Below are positions 38,062 through 48,076 of a stretch of 64,000 nt of DNA, one piece after another (position 1 is the first letter of the stretch; each line of letters begins with the position of its first letter). The notes below the pieces were generated by a model, which was given only the letters and a program-made list of their open reading frames with translations, made no database searches and had not been told where the DNA came from. The position numbers and the translations under genes are program-made. Where the stretch lies: contig CAJTTB010000013.1 of NCBI GenBank assembly GCA_910579175.1, forward strand, positions 10,448 through 74,447. The letters are read 5' to 3'. The stretch comes from an uncultured Oscillospiraceae bacterium. Its GTDB lineage: Bacteria; Bacillota; Clostridia; Oscillospirales; Ruminococcaceae.

Positions 38062-39161
38062 TCGCTCATTCCCTTCTCTATCTGGTCTTCCACAATATGG
38101 ATTCGTTTCATAAAATAATCCGTTCCATTGCGCTTATCAAATCGCAATGAAATATCAATTGCCTCTTTAGAAAACCAATTTTCCAATTCAGACACCTTAT
38201 ATTGTCCATTTTGTTGCCATAGGGGAAATTCTTTTGGAAATACAAAATTTACGGTATCCTGTTGTTTTCCCAACTCATGACACAGCACCCAAGCACCGAT
38301 ATCAAAGCTCAATAATGTATTCTGATTCCATAAATGAATGGTCCAACCAATATGTTCTTGTAACAAACGTTGTCCCAATGGTAGGTCTGTATAAGCCAAT
38401 CCCCTGATCATAATGCCAATATAATCCAAATCGCCTTTGTTTCTTCTCGCTATCTGAACAAGTGGAGGAATCCATTGTTTTGCTTCTTTTAGATTCCCAT
38501 GATTCAATGCATTGTCCGCCAATGTCGCATAAGTTTGTTGTGGGATATCCAAACAGGAAAGTTGTCCATTCAAAATTGGCTGAGCAAGTTTCATCGCCTG
38601 TGGGTAATCTTCTAAATACAAGGCAAAAGACACTGCGCTATCTTGTTCACAGGCTTCACAATCAGAAACCATATCCCTTGGCGTATCCAGAAATTTTTGA
38701 TAATATTCTTTTGCCTTTTCCTTATCTAGATACTTATAAAAGGTCATAGCATATTGATACCAAAGTCTTTCACCTGTTTGATATTTTTTCACCTTATTCC
38801 AAAAATCATCCAATAAGCTCTGACATTGTTCCAAAGGAATCTGTGGTATATCTTCAAATAAACTCATCGCTATTTCTGCAACTTGCAATGAATAAAATGT
38901 TTCCTCTCTACTTTCCAACACGTCTGGATACTGTTTTAAAAGCGCATCAAATTCTGCACAAACTGGCAGCGCTTTGGGAGCATCACCAGAAGCTACAATT
39001 TCAAACGCATAATCAGCTCTTGTCACCAACATCCAATAAGAGTCTTTTGCCTGATCAGCCAACTTGACTGCTTGGGCATTTAATTCTAATCGTCTTGCAT
39101 CATGTGGTAGTTCTAAATATCTGTCTAATACATCATCTAACATATCCTCTATATTTTTCAT
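38058..39161 (-). CDS. TPR-repeat partner of the Hsp90-like ATPase
   Basis: About 367 residues of antiparallel helices with TPR-like pairs: residues about 25-60 (ALxxxxxAVKLADQAKDSYWMLV-type), 120-155 (WYQYAMTFYKYLDKEKAKEYYQKFL), 160-200 and 205-240 (YATLADNALNHGNLKEAKQWIPPL). No signal peptide or membrane segment. The ATG at 39161 follows AAAGG; an upstream frame of 13 codons overlaps that site. It overlaps the Hsp90-like gene (ATGA). TPR proteins are known Hsp90 co-chaperones in eukaryotes, so a functional pair is a fair inference. Confidence 0.8.
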   Translation of the reverse strand: MKNIEDMLDDVLDRYLELPHDARRLELNAQAVKLADQAKDSYWMLVTRADYAFEIVASGDAPKALPVCAEFDALLKQYPDVLESREETFYSLQVAEIAMSLFEDIPQIPLEQCQSLLDDFWNKVKKYQTGERLWYQYAMTFYKYLDKEKAKEYYQKFLDTPRDMVSDCEACEQDSAVSFALYLEDYPQAMKLAQPILNGQLSCLDIPQQTYATLADNALNHGNLKEAKQWIPPLVQIARRNKGDLDYIGIMIRGLAYTDLPLGQRLLQEHIGWTIHLWNQNTLLSFDIGAWVLCHELGKQQDTVNFVFPKEFPLWQQNGQYKVSELENWFSKEAIDISLRFDKRNGTDYFMKRIHIVEDQIEKGMSE

Positions 39162-39175
39162 ATCTTTCAACCTTT

Positions 39176-40115
39176 CTATCGATATTGATCGTGATACCAC
39201 AACTTGGGATTGCTATGTGAATTCTGTTCCTCCAATCGACTATCACCCCAAAAAAACAACGCCACTGCACCAGCACCCAATCGAGAAGCAGTTGATACCC
39301 CAATTATATGAATCAAAAAACATTCCATATTCAATTTCTTTTTTACCAATTCCGCAACATCATTTGCGGCTTTACTACAGTCACCATGGGCACACCACTT
39401 GATTTCTTTGGGAATTTATTTTTTGTTTCATCTTTTTTACCAATTTCCTCAAGACCTGTTTTCTGCCATGTGCCTTTCCAATTGCAATCAAATCCCCTTC
39501 TTGATTGATCTGTAATATCGGTTTTATCCTCAACATACTGCCCACTACAGCAGCCATTTCAGATATACGCCCAACCCTCTTTACAAAGTGTAAATCATTG
39601 ATTGCAAAATAAGACAAAATATGTTGTTTCTCTCGCTCTAATATCATTGCTGTTTCTTCCAATGTTTTTCCCTGTTTTCTCAACTCTACTGCATAATGAA
39701 CCAACAAACCTGTTCCCAACGAAACTTGTAGAGAATCTACAACTCGAATTGTAACACCTGGATAAGCCTTCATCAAATCGATTGCCACCATATTTGCATC
39801 ATCACAGATATGATTAAAATACAAATTAGAAGAAAACGTAATATATAAAATATCATTTCCATCTTGTGCCAGCGGTTCAAAGGCTTCTCGAAATGCTCTA
39901 AGAGAAATTCCTACCTGATTGATTCGTATCTTTTGTCGCTTTCGCAGTGTTTGATAAAACTCCCCAAGTGTCATTCTGTTGGGGTCATTGTAACCGGTGT
40001 AATCTATTCCATTTATGGTATATTTCATTGGAATCATCTTTTCAATTTGATTTTTCTTTTGATAATCTTGTGGCAAATCACCGCCTTCATCAACTACAAT
40101 CTTAAAACCATTCAC
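39176..40115 (-). pseudogene. DegV-family lipid-binding protein, frameshifted
   Basis: DegV/FakB proteins bind fatty acids for phosphorylation. The frame from the GTG at 40115 (AAAGGA 8 nt upstream) covers the N-terminal two thirds (VVDEGGDLP, FSSNLYFNH, VKRVGRISEMAAVVGSMLRIKPIL) and then runs into a stop at 39381. Removing one T near 39411-39418 joins it to INPKEIKWCAHGDC and a DegV-like C-terminal domain ending at a TAG at 39176, 14 nt before the TPR gene start. Lipid-site motifs are also eroded: TSQPS reads INQVG and SGTY reads YFNH. It is a pseudogene, or possibly a sequencing error; it seems to head the TPR-Hsp90 operon. Confidence 0.75.
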
Positions 40116-40347
40116 AATATAGTTCCTTTCTGGCTCTATTCCAATTACCAATACAAGTAACTATCAAATATTTATTTTAATTGATACAATTTATATTTTT
40201 ATGATAGCATATTCCGATAAAATTTTCAATTGATATGGATTATTATAATAGAAGATTTACAAAGCCAATCTTCCCTGATAGGACATGACTGATTAGAATC
40301 TTCATGATTTTTATTGTAATAGTTTTCTATTTATTCATAATTTGGTA

Positions 40348-40375
40348 TTGATTTTTAGCAAAAAATGATTAAAAT
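40348..40375 (+). promoter_or_regulatory. groESL promoter
   Basis: TTGATT, 16 nt, TAAAAT, just upstream of the CIRCE operator. Confidence 0.6.
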
Positions 40376-40384
40376 AGATATTAG

Positions 40385-40411
40385 TTAGCACTCATATATA
40401 TCGAGTGCTAA
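40385..40411 (+). promoter_or_regulatory. CIRCE operator (HrcA binding site)
   Basis: Perfect TTAGCACTC-N9-GAGTGCTAA, 48 nt before groES. HrcA repression of groESL is expected; hrcA itself is not in the window. Confidence 0.98.
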
Positions 40412-40458
40412 AACATATCAAATTTATATATGTTACTTTTTTTAGGAGGAATTTTAAG

Positions 40459-40743
40459 ATGACTATTAAACCCCTCGCTGATAGAGTTGTAATCAAAATG
40501 TTAGAAGTAGAAGAAACTTCAAAAGGCGGTATTATTCTAACTGCTTCCGCAAAGGAAAAACCACAGGTTGCTCAAGTTGTTGCAGTAGGACCTGGCGGCG
40601 TTGTAGATGGAAAAGAAATTACAATGGAACTAAAAGTTGACGATAAGGTATTGATCAGCAAATATGCTGGTACTGATGTCAAAATGGACGACCAAAACTA
40701 TATTATTGTACGCCAATCTGATATTTTGGCAATTGTAGAATAA
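40459..40743 (+). CDS. groES: GroES co-chaperonin
   Basis: 94-residue lid protein of the GroEL chaperonin: IKPLADRVVIK, GGIILTASAKEKPQ mobile loop, VGPG, and the C-terminal ILAIVE. The ATG at 40459 follows AGGAGG; the longer open frame upstream overlaps the promoter region. It is the first gene of groES-groEL under CIRCE. Confidence 0.98.
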   Translation: MTIKPLADRVVIKMLEVEETSKGGIILTASAKEKPQVAQVVAVGPGGVVDGKEITMELKVDDKVLISKYAGTDVKMDDQNYIIVRQSDILAIVE

Positions 40744-40747
40744 ATAA

Positions 40748-42412
<1,665 letters not shown>

Positions 42413-42432
42413 TCCTCCTTTATATAAAAATG

Positions 42433-42464
42433 AAAAAAGCTGTTCGTTTGAACAGCTTTTTTTA
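42433..42464 (+). terminator. terminator of groESL
   Basis: A perfect 13-bp stem (AAAAAAGCTGTTC and complement), GTTT loop, T run. Confidence 0.93.
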
Positions 42465-42650
42465 TTTTCTTTATCAATATCACTTAGCGTTACATAGATT
42501 TTACAAAACATTACTGCTACCTGTACTATCTTTGATTTTCTCTCCTTTGGGAAACGTGTTCCCATTGTATAAAATTCGAACTATCATATACATTCTGATA
42601 TAGAATTACTGAAATGATACTCACTTAACAACTCTACAAATTGTAATTTG

Positions 42651-42842
42651 TTATTTCTTATCTTTCAGCTTCTTAACTGTTGCATATGCAAATATCGATA
42701 ATGCGGCTAAATCAATTAATCCGACACCCCGTGTAACAAAATTCGATCGTTCTATACGCAAAAGACTCGCACCTGCCAGAACAATTATACATATTCCTAA
42801 TACGACTAAACTAAATGACCAAAGCAGATTTGTTGTTTTCAT
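42651..42842 (-). CDS. small two-pass membrane protein
   Basis: Not recognised. 63 residues with two hydrophobic segments (about 5-25 and 38-54) and a basic tail KKLKDKK, so both ends are likely cytosolic. The ATG at 42842 has a strong GGAGGAG ribosome site about 5 nt upstream, the main reason to believe it. It has no operon partners. Confidence 0.55.
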   Translation of the reverse strand: MKTTNLLWSFSLVVLGICIIVLAGASLLRIERSNFVTRGVGLIDLAALSIFAYATVKKLKDKK

Positions 42843-43200
42843 ACGCTCCTCCAAACTCTGACTGATATACTTGATTGTGACATACTCTCATTATCTATGC
42901 TAAGACTTAGAGGCGGGAGCTTCTTACTGGATACAATGAATGTTATAAACATCATAAGGCAACTTTGTATGTCCCACAATTTTACCCAATTTATGCTATC
43001 ATAATACAAATCGCATACTCTCGTTTCTAATATTGATACTCGTATGATAACCGCGATCAAGTACAGCTATGTAACTTCTCTGACCACTTTAGATGTGAAT
43101 GTATTCTTGCAAATATTTGATAAAGTATTTGCCTGCCACTTTGAAAGCATATTTATATATTTATTTCTATGGCTACACAATCCCGAAAAGAAATTTGACT
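42843..43200. other. intergenic region without a supported gene
   Basis: Contains the ribosome site of the small membrane gene. Short open frames on both strands overlap here but have no ribosome site or recognisable motif. A GC-richer patch near 42905-42930 stands out from the AT-rich surroundings but forms no clear hairpin. Confidence 0.4.
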
Positions 43201-44982
43201 TTAATCAACTGATGAATCTTCTGTCAGATAAATCAAACCAGAAGTTGTCACAGGCAATCTGTGAATACCCTTTTCAAATGTCACTGTTTCTGTTTTACAT
43301 TCCCGACCACAACAATCCTTTTGTACCAATACAAATCGACGTTTGGAATCAAATTCCAGATACATTTCTTGTTCCTTGGTTCCGTTTAACAAGATGACTT
43401 CTTTTAAATTGTCTGTTATACTCACTATACGCCGAGCGGCATAAATGGCGATAATCGCTTTTGTATCCTGTACAGCTCGAATTTCTGGATAGAGATGTTG
43501 TGGCTCAAATGGAATGAAATCCTGCTCTAGCAACAACTCACGGTGTTCTTTTGCAAAACTCATCCAAAAAGAAAGCATCTGTACTTGTTCTTCTGGAATC
43601 ACACCCAATTTTACAGAAATCTGAATGGTAGAAAAGATACAAGCAATTATCTGCAAGGCGGCAATTTCTGCCTTTTCATCTTTGTGCCACATCAACATAT
43701 CTGAGTGTACCGCAGTATTTCCACTTAACATTCTCAAGTCTGCAATACCAACACGGTTGCTGATACCGGAATTTGGACAATCCGCTACACGGAACATATT
43801 TCCATATTTTCGCATATTGGGACCAATATAGCGCTGACGAAATTCAATCATTACATCGCTTTTGATTGCCTGTAGTCGGGTAGTAATATCGGTCATCATG
43901 CGGTCAAGCGCATCTTGTACGCTGAGATAGTCCATTCTTTCATCAAATTCCTTGGACTGCTCATGAAAATAAATCTGATCGATAAAATCCAATTTCAACC
44001 CATCTAAATCCCAGTCACGAATTGCATGTTCATAGTTCTGAATTAAAAATTCCCTTACTTGTGGATAACGAGGATCCAATACACCAGCTTTTTCGCGTTG
44101 ATTATCAAACAGTATCATATCTTTAAACTGTTCCCACATCTTAGATTGATAACCAACAAATGGCACACTATACCACATAATATACTTCATACCAATTTCA
44201 TGTACTCGCTTTACATGGGCTGGAAAATCTGAAAATCGCTCTTTTGCGACTTCCCAATCTCCACAAAAGGCATAGCCCCTATGATTATCAAATGTTTGCC
44301 AACCATCATCTACAATAATAGAGTCAAATCCCATCTGATAAGCCAACTTACATTCCTGTTCAATTTCATGTTCAAACAAATCTTGATGATAGGAATACCA
44401 AGTAGAATACACAGGCTTGCGAGCTTCCTGAGGAACTTTCATCGGTGTGATATCGCAGGTTGTTTCCCACCAACTTGCCACATGTTCAATTGCACGATGA
44501 TAGGGTTGTTCCCGTTTATCCTCCAACAGTTTCACTGTATAGGGCTTTTGCATGGTAAAATCCTTCATAGGGATTTCAATTTTACACTTCATCGTTCCAT
44601 CTTCTTCATGAACACCAAAGCTCAATTCGACAATCTCTTTAATTTCAGATATTGCGCAGGTGTAGCGATTTTTTGCATCTTCACTATACAAACACACCAT
44701 AGGTGCAGAAATAGAGGTCATTGTCTTTACTGGATAGTGCCAATCGGTTGGTATAGAGCGATTAAACCCGCTAGTGGGTGTCCAGATATAGGAGGTATCC
44801 AAATAAGGAAAACTCCACTCAAATAAAATCGCAGGCTGTTTTGTTTGTTTTCTCACTGATTCATTGGGTTGGAACTGATAGGTATGTTCCCACAATCCAG
44901 GAGCAAGTTCTACATTGCTTTGACTGATTTCTGATGAAAAATTATTGCTCGCTTGAATGGGACTGATTGTTAATACGTTCAT
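43201..44982 (-). CDS. GH36-type glycoside hydrolase, probable alpha-galactosidase
   Basis: 593 residues, no signal peptide, so cytosolic. An N-terminal beta-sandwich (about 1-190) precedes a TIM barrel with WYSYHQDL, IIVDDGWQ, YIMWYSVPFVG, LDGLKLDFID (nucleophile Asp in KLD) and RVADCPNS (acid/base Asp). This order is that of clan GH-D, family 36. The C-terminal domain is beta-rich. It is shorter than classic 720-residue AgaA forms. Substrate specificity cannot be set from sequence. The ATG at 44982 follows AAAGGA. No sugar transporter is beside it. Confidence 0.8.
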   Translation of the reverse strand: MNVLTISPIQASNNFSSEISQSNVELAPGLWEHTYQFQPNESVRKQTKQPAILFEWSFPYLDTSYIWTPTSGFNRSIPTDWHYPVKTMTSISAPMVCLYSEDAKNRYTCAISEIKEIVELSFGVHEEDGTMKCKIEIPMKDFTMQKPYTVKLLEDKREQPYHRAIEHVASWWETTCDITPMKVPQEARKPVYSTWYSYHQDLFEHEIEQECKLAYQMGFDSIIVDDGWQTFDNHRGYAFCGDWEVAKERFSDFPAHVKRVHEIGMKYIMWYSVPFVGYQSKMWEQFKDMILFDNQREKAGVLDPRYPQVREFLIQNYEHAIRDWDLDGLKLDFIDQIYFHEQSKEFDERMDYLSVQDALDRMMTDITTRLQAIKSDVMIEFRQRYIGPNMRKYGNMFRVADCPNSGISNRVGIADLRMLSGNTAVHSDMLMWHKDEKAEIAALQIIACIFSTIQISVKLGVIPEEQVQMLSFWMSFAKEHRELLLEQDFIPFEPQHLYPEIRAVQDTKAIIAIYAARRIVSITDNLKEVILLNGTKEQEMYLEFDSKRRFVLVQKDCCGRECKTETVTFEKGIHRLPVTTSGLIYLTEDSSVD

Positions 44983-45157
44983 AATGATAATCCTTTCATC
45001 TGACTGATTATCCAAAATAGGATAATGCAAACCTTTTCATAATGACATCCTTTTTCTACTTGTTCTTAAATATTACACAAAAATCTAAACTTCATTTTAC
45101 TATTATTATAGATACCTGCTATATATTTGTCAATGCCCATCTTTATCCCAAAAATAT

Positions 45158-45186
45158 TTGACATCAAAATAAGAATATGCTACTAT
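45158..45186 (+). promoter_or_regulatory. promoter of the leader ORF and ABC exporter
   Basis: TTGACA, 17 nt, TACTAT, about 25 nt before the leader ORF ribosome site. Confidence 0.75.
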
Positions 45187-45217
45187 CAAAACAATTGAAA
45201 AAAAGGAGCGATTTCTT

Positions 45218-45277
45218 ATGAAAACAACTCATATTCAAAACACTACAAACGATACAATATTGGGCGTTATTGAGTAG
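45218..45277 (+). CDS. 19-codon leader ORF upstream of the ABC exporter
   Basis: ATG with AAAAGGAG at good spacing, reading MKTTHIQNTTNDTILGVIE then TAG. It is the first ORF behind a strong promoter, and 74 nt separate its stop from the exporter start. After the TAG the frame reads CCLN and then TGA. It may be a regulatory leader peptide, a small exported peptide, or a decayed precursor. No homology is claimed. Confidence 0.5.
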   Translation: MKTTHIQNTTNDTILGVIE

Positions 45278-45329
45278 TGCTGTTTGAATTGATAGGGATA
45301 AACCTCAATCACAGTGTTATTTGACAGCG

Positions 45330-45342
45330 CCTCACCAAGAGG
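45330..45342 (+). promoter_or_regulatory. hairpin able to mask the exporter ribosome site
   Basis: CCTC, 5 nt, GAGG; the GAGG is the Shine-Dalgarno core (GAGGAG) of the ABC exporter. Together with the upstream leader ORF this suggests translational control. Confidence 0.35.
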
Positions 45343-45351
45343 AGATTGTTT

Positions 45352-47082
45352 ATGAAGTTCCCTATTAAAAAATTTATATCTTATTACAAACCTTATCTCA
45401 CATTATTGATTGCCGATTTTATCTGTGCCTTAATCGCAGCGGGAATCACTTTACTATTGCCATTGTGTATTCGTTATATCACCAAAAATATCCTAGAAGA
45501 TGGCATGGCAAATGCCCTAAACGAAATTTATCGGGTTGGGCTTATCATGCTGGTACTTGTTTTGGTGCATACCTTCTGTAACCTCTTTTTGGGTTATCAA
45601 GGTCATGTGATAGGTGCACGTATGGAAAGTGCTATGCGCAGTGAATTGTTTGAAAAATATCAAAAGTTGACCTTTCGATTTTATGACGAACATAAAACTG
45701 GTGAATTGATGTCCCGAATTTCCAATGATTTATTATCTCTTACCGAGTTATATCACCACGGACCAGAAGATATCATTGTATACTCTGTAAAATTTATCGG
45801 CGCATTTGTTGTACTGATCCATATCAACATCAAGCTAACCTTAATTATCTTTGCATTTCTTCCAATTGTTGCCATCTATATTCTAATTCAAAATAAAGAA
45901 TTAAAGCTGGCATATCGAGAAAGTAAAGAACGCATTGCCGATATCAATACACAGGCAGAAGACAGTCTGGCAGGGATTCGGGTGGTCAAATCCTTTGCAA
46001 ATGAATCGGTCGAACAAAAAAAATTCAACATTCAAAACCACCGCTTTTTACAAAGTCGTAAACGCGTTTACAAAGATGAAACTGTGCTATTTGATGGTGC
46101 TGAAGCAATCATTCAACTAATTCATATGGCGGTAGTTGTACTTGGCGGCATCTTTATTTTAAAAGGTAGTTTGGATCTGGCAGATTTACTTACCTTTTTA
46201 CTGTATATCAATTTCTTTATGGAACCCATCCAAAAATTAGTTCATATCACACAACAGTATCAAGAGGGCTTTGCGAGTTTTCATCGCTTTATGGAAATCA
46301 TTGATCTCGAACCCGAAATTCAGGAAATTCCCAATGCAAAACAACTGACCAATGTAAAGGGAGAAATCACCTTTGAAGAGGTTGGCTTTCGCTATCAAGA
46401 TGACTATGAAAACATACTCAATCAAATTTCCTTTCAGGCACAACCAGGTGAATATCTTGCCCTAGTGGGCTCTTCTGGTGTTGGAAAAACAACTCTGTGC
46501 TCCTTAATCCCTCGATTTTATGACATCAAGGAAGGTCGCATTTTAATTGATGGTACCGATATTCGAGAATTTTCCTTAAAATCTTTAAGGGAGCATATTG
46601 GTGTCGTACAACAAGACGTCTATTTATTTGCTGGTACCATCTTTGAAAATATCAGCTATGGCAAACCAAATGCAACCAGAGAAGAAGTCATACAAGCAGC
46701 CAAACAGGCGAATGCCCATGACTTTATTATGGGATTCCCACAAGGATATGATACTGATATTGGTCAACGTGGTATTAAATTATCTGGAGGGCAAAAACAA
46801 CGTTTGAGCATTGCCCGTGTGTTTTTAAAAAATCCTCCTATCTTAATCTTTGATGAGGCAACTAGTGCACTGGACAATGAAAGTGAACGTGCCATTCAGC
46901 ATTCTTTGGAAATTCTCTCCCAAAATCGCACCACACTTGTGATTGCACATCGCCTATCAACCATTCGCAATGCCAAACGCATTTTGGTGTTGACCTGTGA
47001 CGGTATCTCAGAACAGGGTACCCATGAAGAACTTCTTCAACAAAATGGCATATATGCCGATTTATATCAAATGCAGTTTTAA
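45352..47082 (+). CDS. ABC transporter, fused permease/ATPase half-transporter
   Basis: 576 residues: six-helix ABC exporter membrane domain (about 1-310), then an ATPase with Walker A GSSGVGKTTL, Q loop VVQQDVYLF, signature LSGGQKQR, Walker B ILIFDEAT and switch His in IAHRLST. All catalytic residues are present. It resembles MsbA/BmrA-type homodimeric multidrug or lipid exporters. A single gene rather than a pair suggests a homodimer. The ATG at 45352 follows GAGGAG; the TTG two codons earlier is too close to that site. Confidence 0.92.
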   Translation: MKFPIKKFISYYKPYLTLLIADFICALIAAGITLLLPLCIRYITKNILEDGMANALNEIYRVGLIMLVLVLVHTFCNLFLGYQGHVIGARMESAMRSELFEKYQKLTFRFYDEHKTGELMSRISNDLLSLTELYHHGPEDIIVYSVKFIGAFVVLIHINIKLTLIIFAFLPIVAIYILIQNKELKLAYRESKERIADINTQAEDSLAGIRVVKSFANESVEQKKFNIQNHRFLQSRKRVYKDETVLFDGAEAIIQLIHMAVVVLGGIFILKGSLDLADLLTFLLYINFFMEPIQKLVHITQQYQEGFASFHRFMEIIDLEPEIQEIPNAKQLTNVKGEITFEEVGFRYQDDYENILNQISFQAQPGEYLALVGSSGVGKTTLCSLIPRFYDIKEGRILIDGTDIREFSLKSLREHIGVVQQDVYLFAGTIFENISYGKPNATREEVIQAAKQANAHDFIMGFPQGYDTDIGQRGIKLSGGQKQRLSIARVFLKNPPILIFDEATSALDNESERAIQHSLEILSQNRTTLVIAHRLSTIRNAKRILVLTCDGISEQGTHEELLQQNGIYADLYQMQF

Positions 47083-47100
47083 GTTTCACCCAATAAATCA

Positions 47101-47131
47101 TAAGTTCCCTGCTGTCAAAGCAGGGAACTTA
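47101..47131 (+). terminator. terminator of the ABC exporter gene
   Basis: A perfect 13-bp stem (TAAGTTCCCTGCT and complement) and 5-nt loop; the following T tract is weak. Confidence 0.7.
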
Positions 47132-47204
47132 TTGTTACGTCAATCAAAATATCCATATTTTATCCTTTATAAGCATTCTGAAAGATGTTATCAATCTACC
47201 ATGC

Positions 47205-47723
47205 TTATAAAATATAATGTACAGTTCCTTCTTTTCTCGGTTTGGGTTGTGGTTGTTCCTTTGCATATCCCAAAGCTGCAACACCCCAAACAATATGAGA
47301 AGAAGGAATTTTAAAATCAGTCAATAATGTTCTTACTTCTGGATTATCGCTGGTATCTTTGAGCTGATTAATCCAACAAGAACCAATTTCCAATTCCTTT
47401 GCCATTAAAAAGATATTTTCCAGTGCACAGGCGCAATCTGCAAGACCATTGGAATTGTTGCGATCATTAGAGAGCAAAATCAGCGCATTGGGACAATAAA
47501 AGTCATAATGTTCAGCCTGTAATGCCTGTTTAACTGCTGCTGCCAACTTCTCAATCACCTCGGGTTTTTGAATGACAGTAAATTTCCAGCTCTGTTGATT
47601 TTTGCCGCTGGGCGCATAAATACCCGCTTGTACAATGGTCTGTAAATCTTCTTTTGAAATCTGCTTATCAGAAAAGCTTCGAATACTTCTTCTAGTCAAT
47701 ATCGTTTCTAATATGGAATTCAT
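47205..47723 (-). CDS. nitroreductase family protein
   Basis: FMN-dependent NAD(P)H oxidoreductase of about 172 residues. RRSIRSFSDKQIS binds the FMN phosphate; APSGKNQQSWKF, ADCACALENIFLMAKELEIGSCWI and GVAALGYA complete the flavin site. The ATG at 47723 follows AAAGGGG, so the 15 open codons upstream are not used. Single-gene unit; the physiological substrate is unknown. Confidence 0.9.
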   Translation of the reverse strand: MNSILETILTRRSIRSFSDKQISKEDLQTIVQAGIYAPSGKNQQSWKFTVIQKPEVIEKLAAAVKQALQAEHYDFYCPNALILLSNDRNNSNGLADCACALENIFLMAKELEIGSCWINQLKDTSDNPEVRTLLTDFKIPSSHIVWGVAALGYAKEQPQPKPRKEGTVHYIL

Positions 47724-48076
47724 AAAAACTTCCCCTTTATTCATAAATTCTTTGATAAATACCACCATTTATCCATATTTGTTTGATAGGATGGAAATTT
47801 ACACAATCAAAACATATCAAATGATATTTCTATATTTTAGCATTTTTTATGTTTTAAACTACATTTTTTAACAACTGTTTTTATTTATTTTATCATAACT
47901 ATCAATTTATTTCTTGAAAAAAATATGAATTAATTACAATTTTGTAATCCCTACAATGTGAATATTGCGTGTCAAAATGGTTAAATCTTTTCCTGGCAAC
48001 TTGATTTTAACTTTAGATTGCTTTATACTGATAAAGATACTGATAATAATAATGATAAATTTAGGAGGTTTTTATA
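47724..48076. promoter_or_regulatory. nitroreductase/citrate synthase divergent region
   Basis: 353 bp with no gene. Plus strand TTGATT, 17 nt, TATACT (48001-48029) is the citrate synthase promoter. A perfect dyad ATTACAA-TT-TTGTAAT (47933-47948) lies about 50 bp upstream of the -35 and may be an operator. Confidence 0.6.

Noticed and set aside
42895..42935. GC-richer patch that recalls the right end of IS605-type elements
   Set aside because: No matching hairpin arm, no transposase or TnpB remnant nearby; too weak to call.
42839..43060. 73-codon minus-strand ORF upstream of the small membrane gene
   Set aside because: It overlaps the strong GGAGGAG ribosome site of the next gene; no motif and low complexity.
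43044..43397. 117-codon plus-strand ORF overlapping the end of the GH36 gene
   Set aside because: Half of it is antisense to a confident gene and it lacks a ribosome site.
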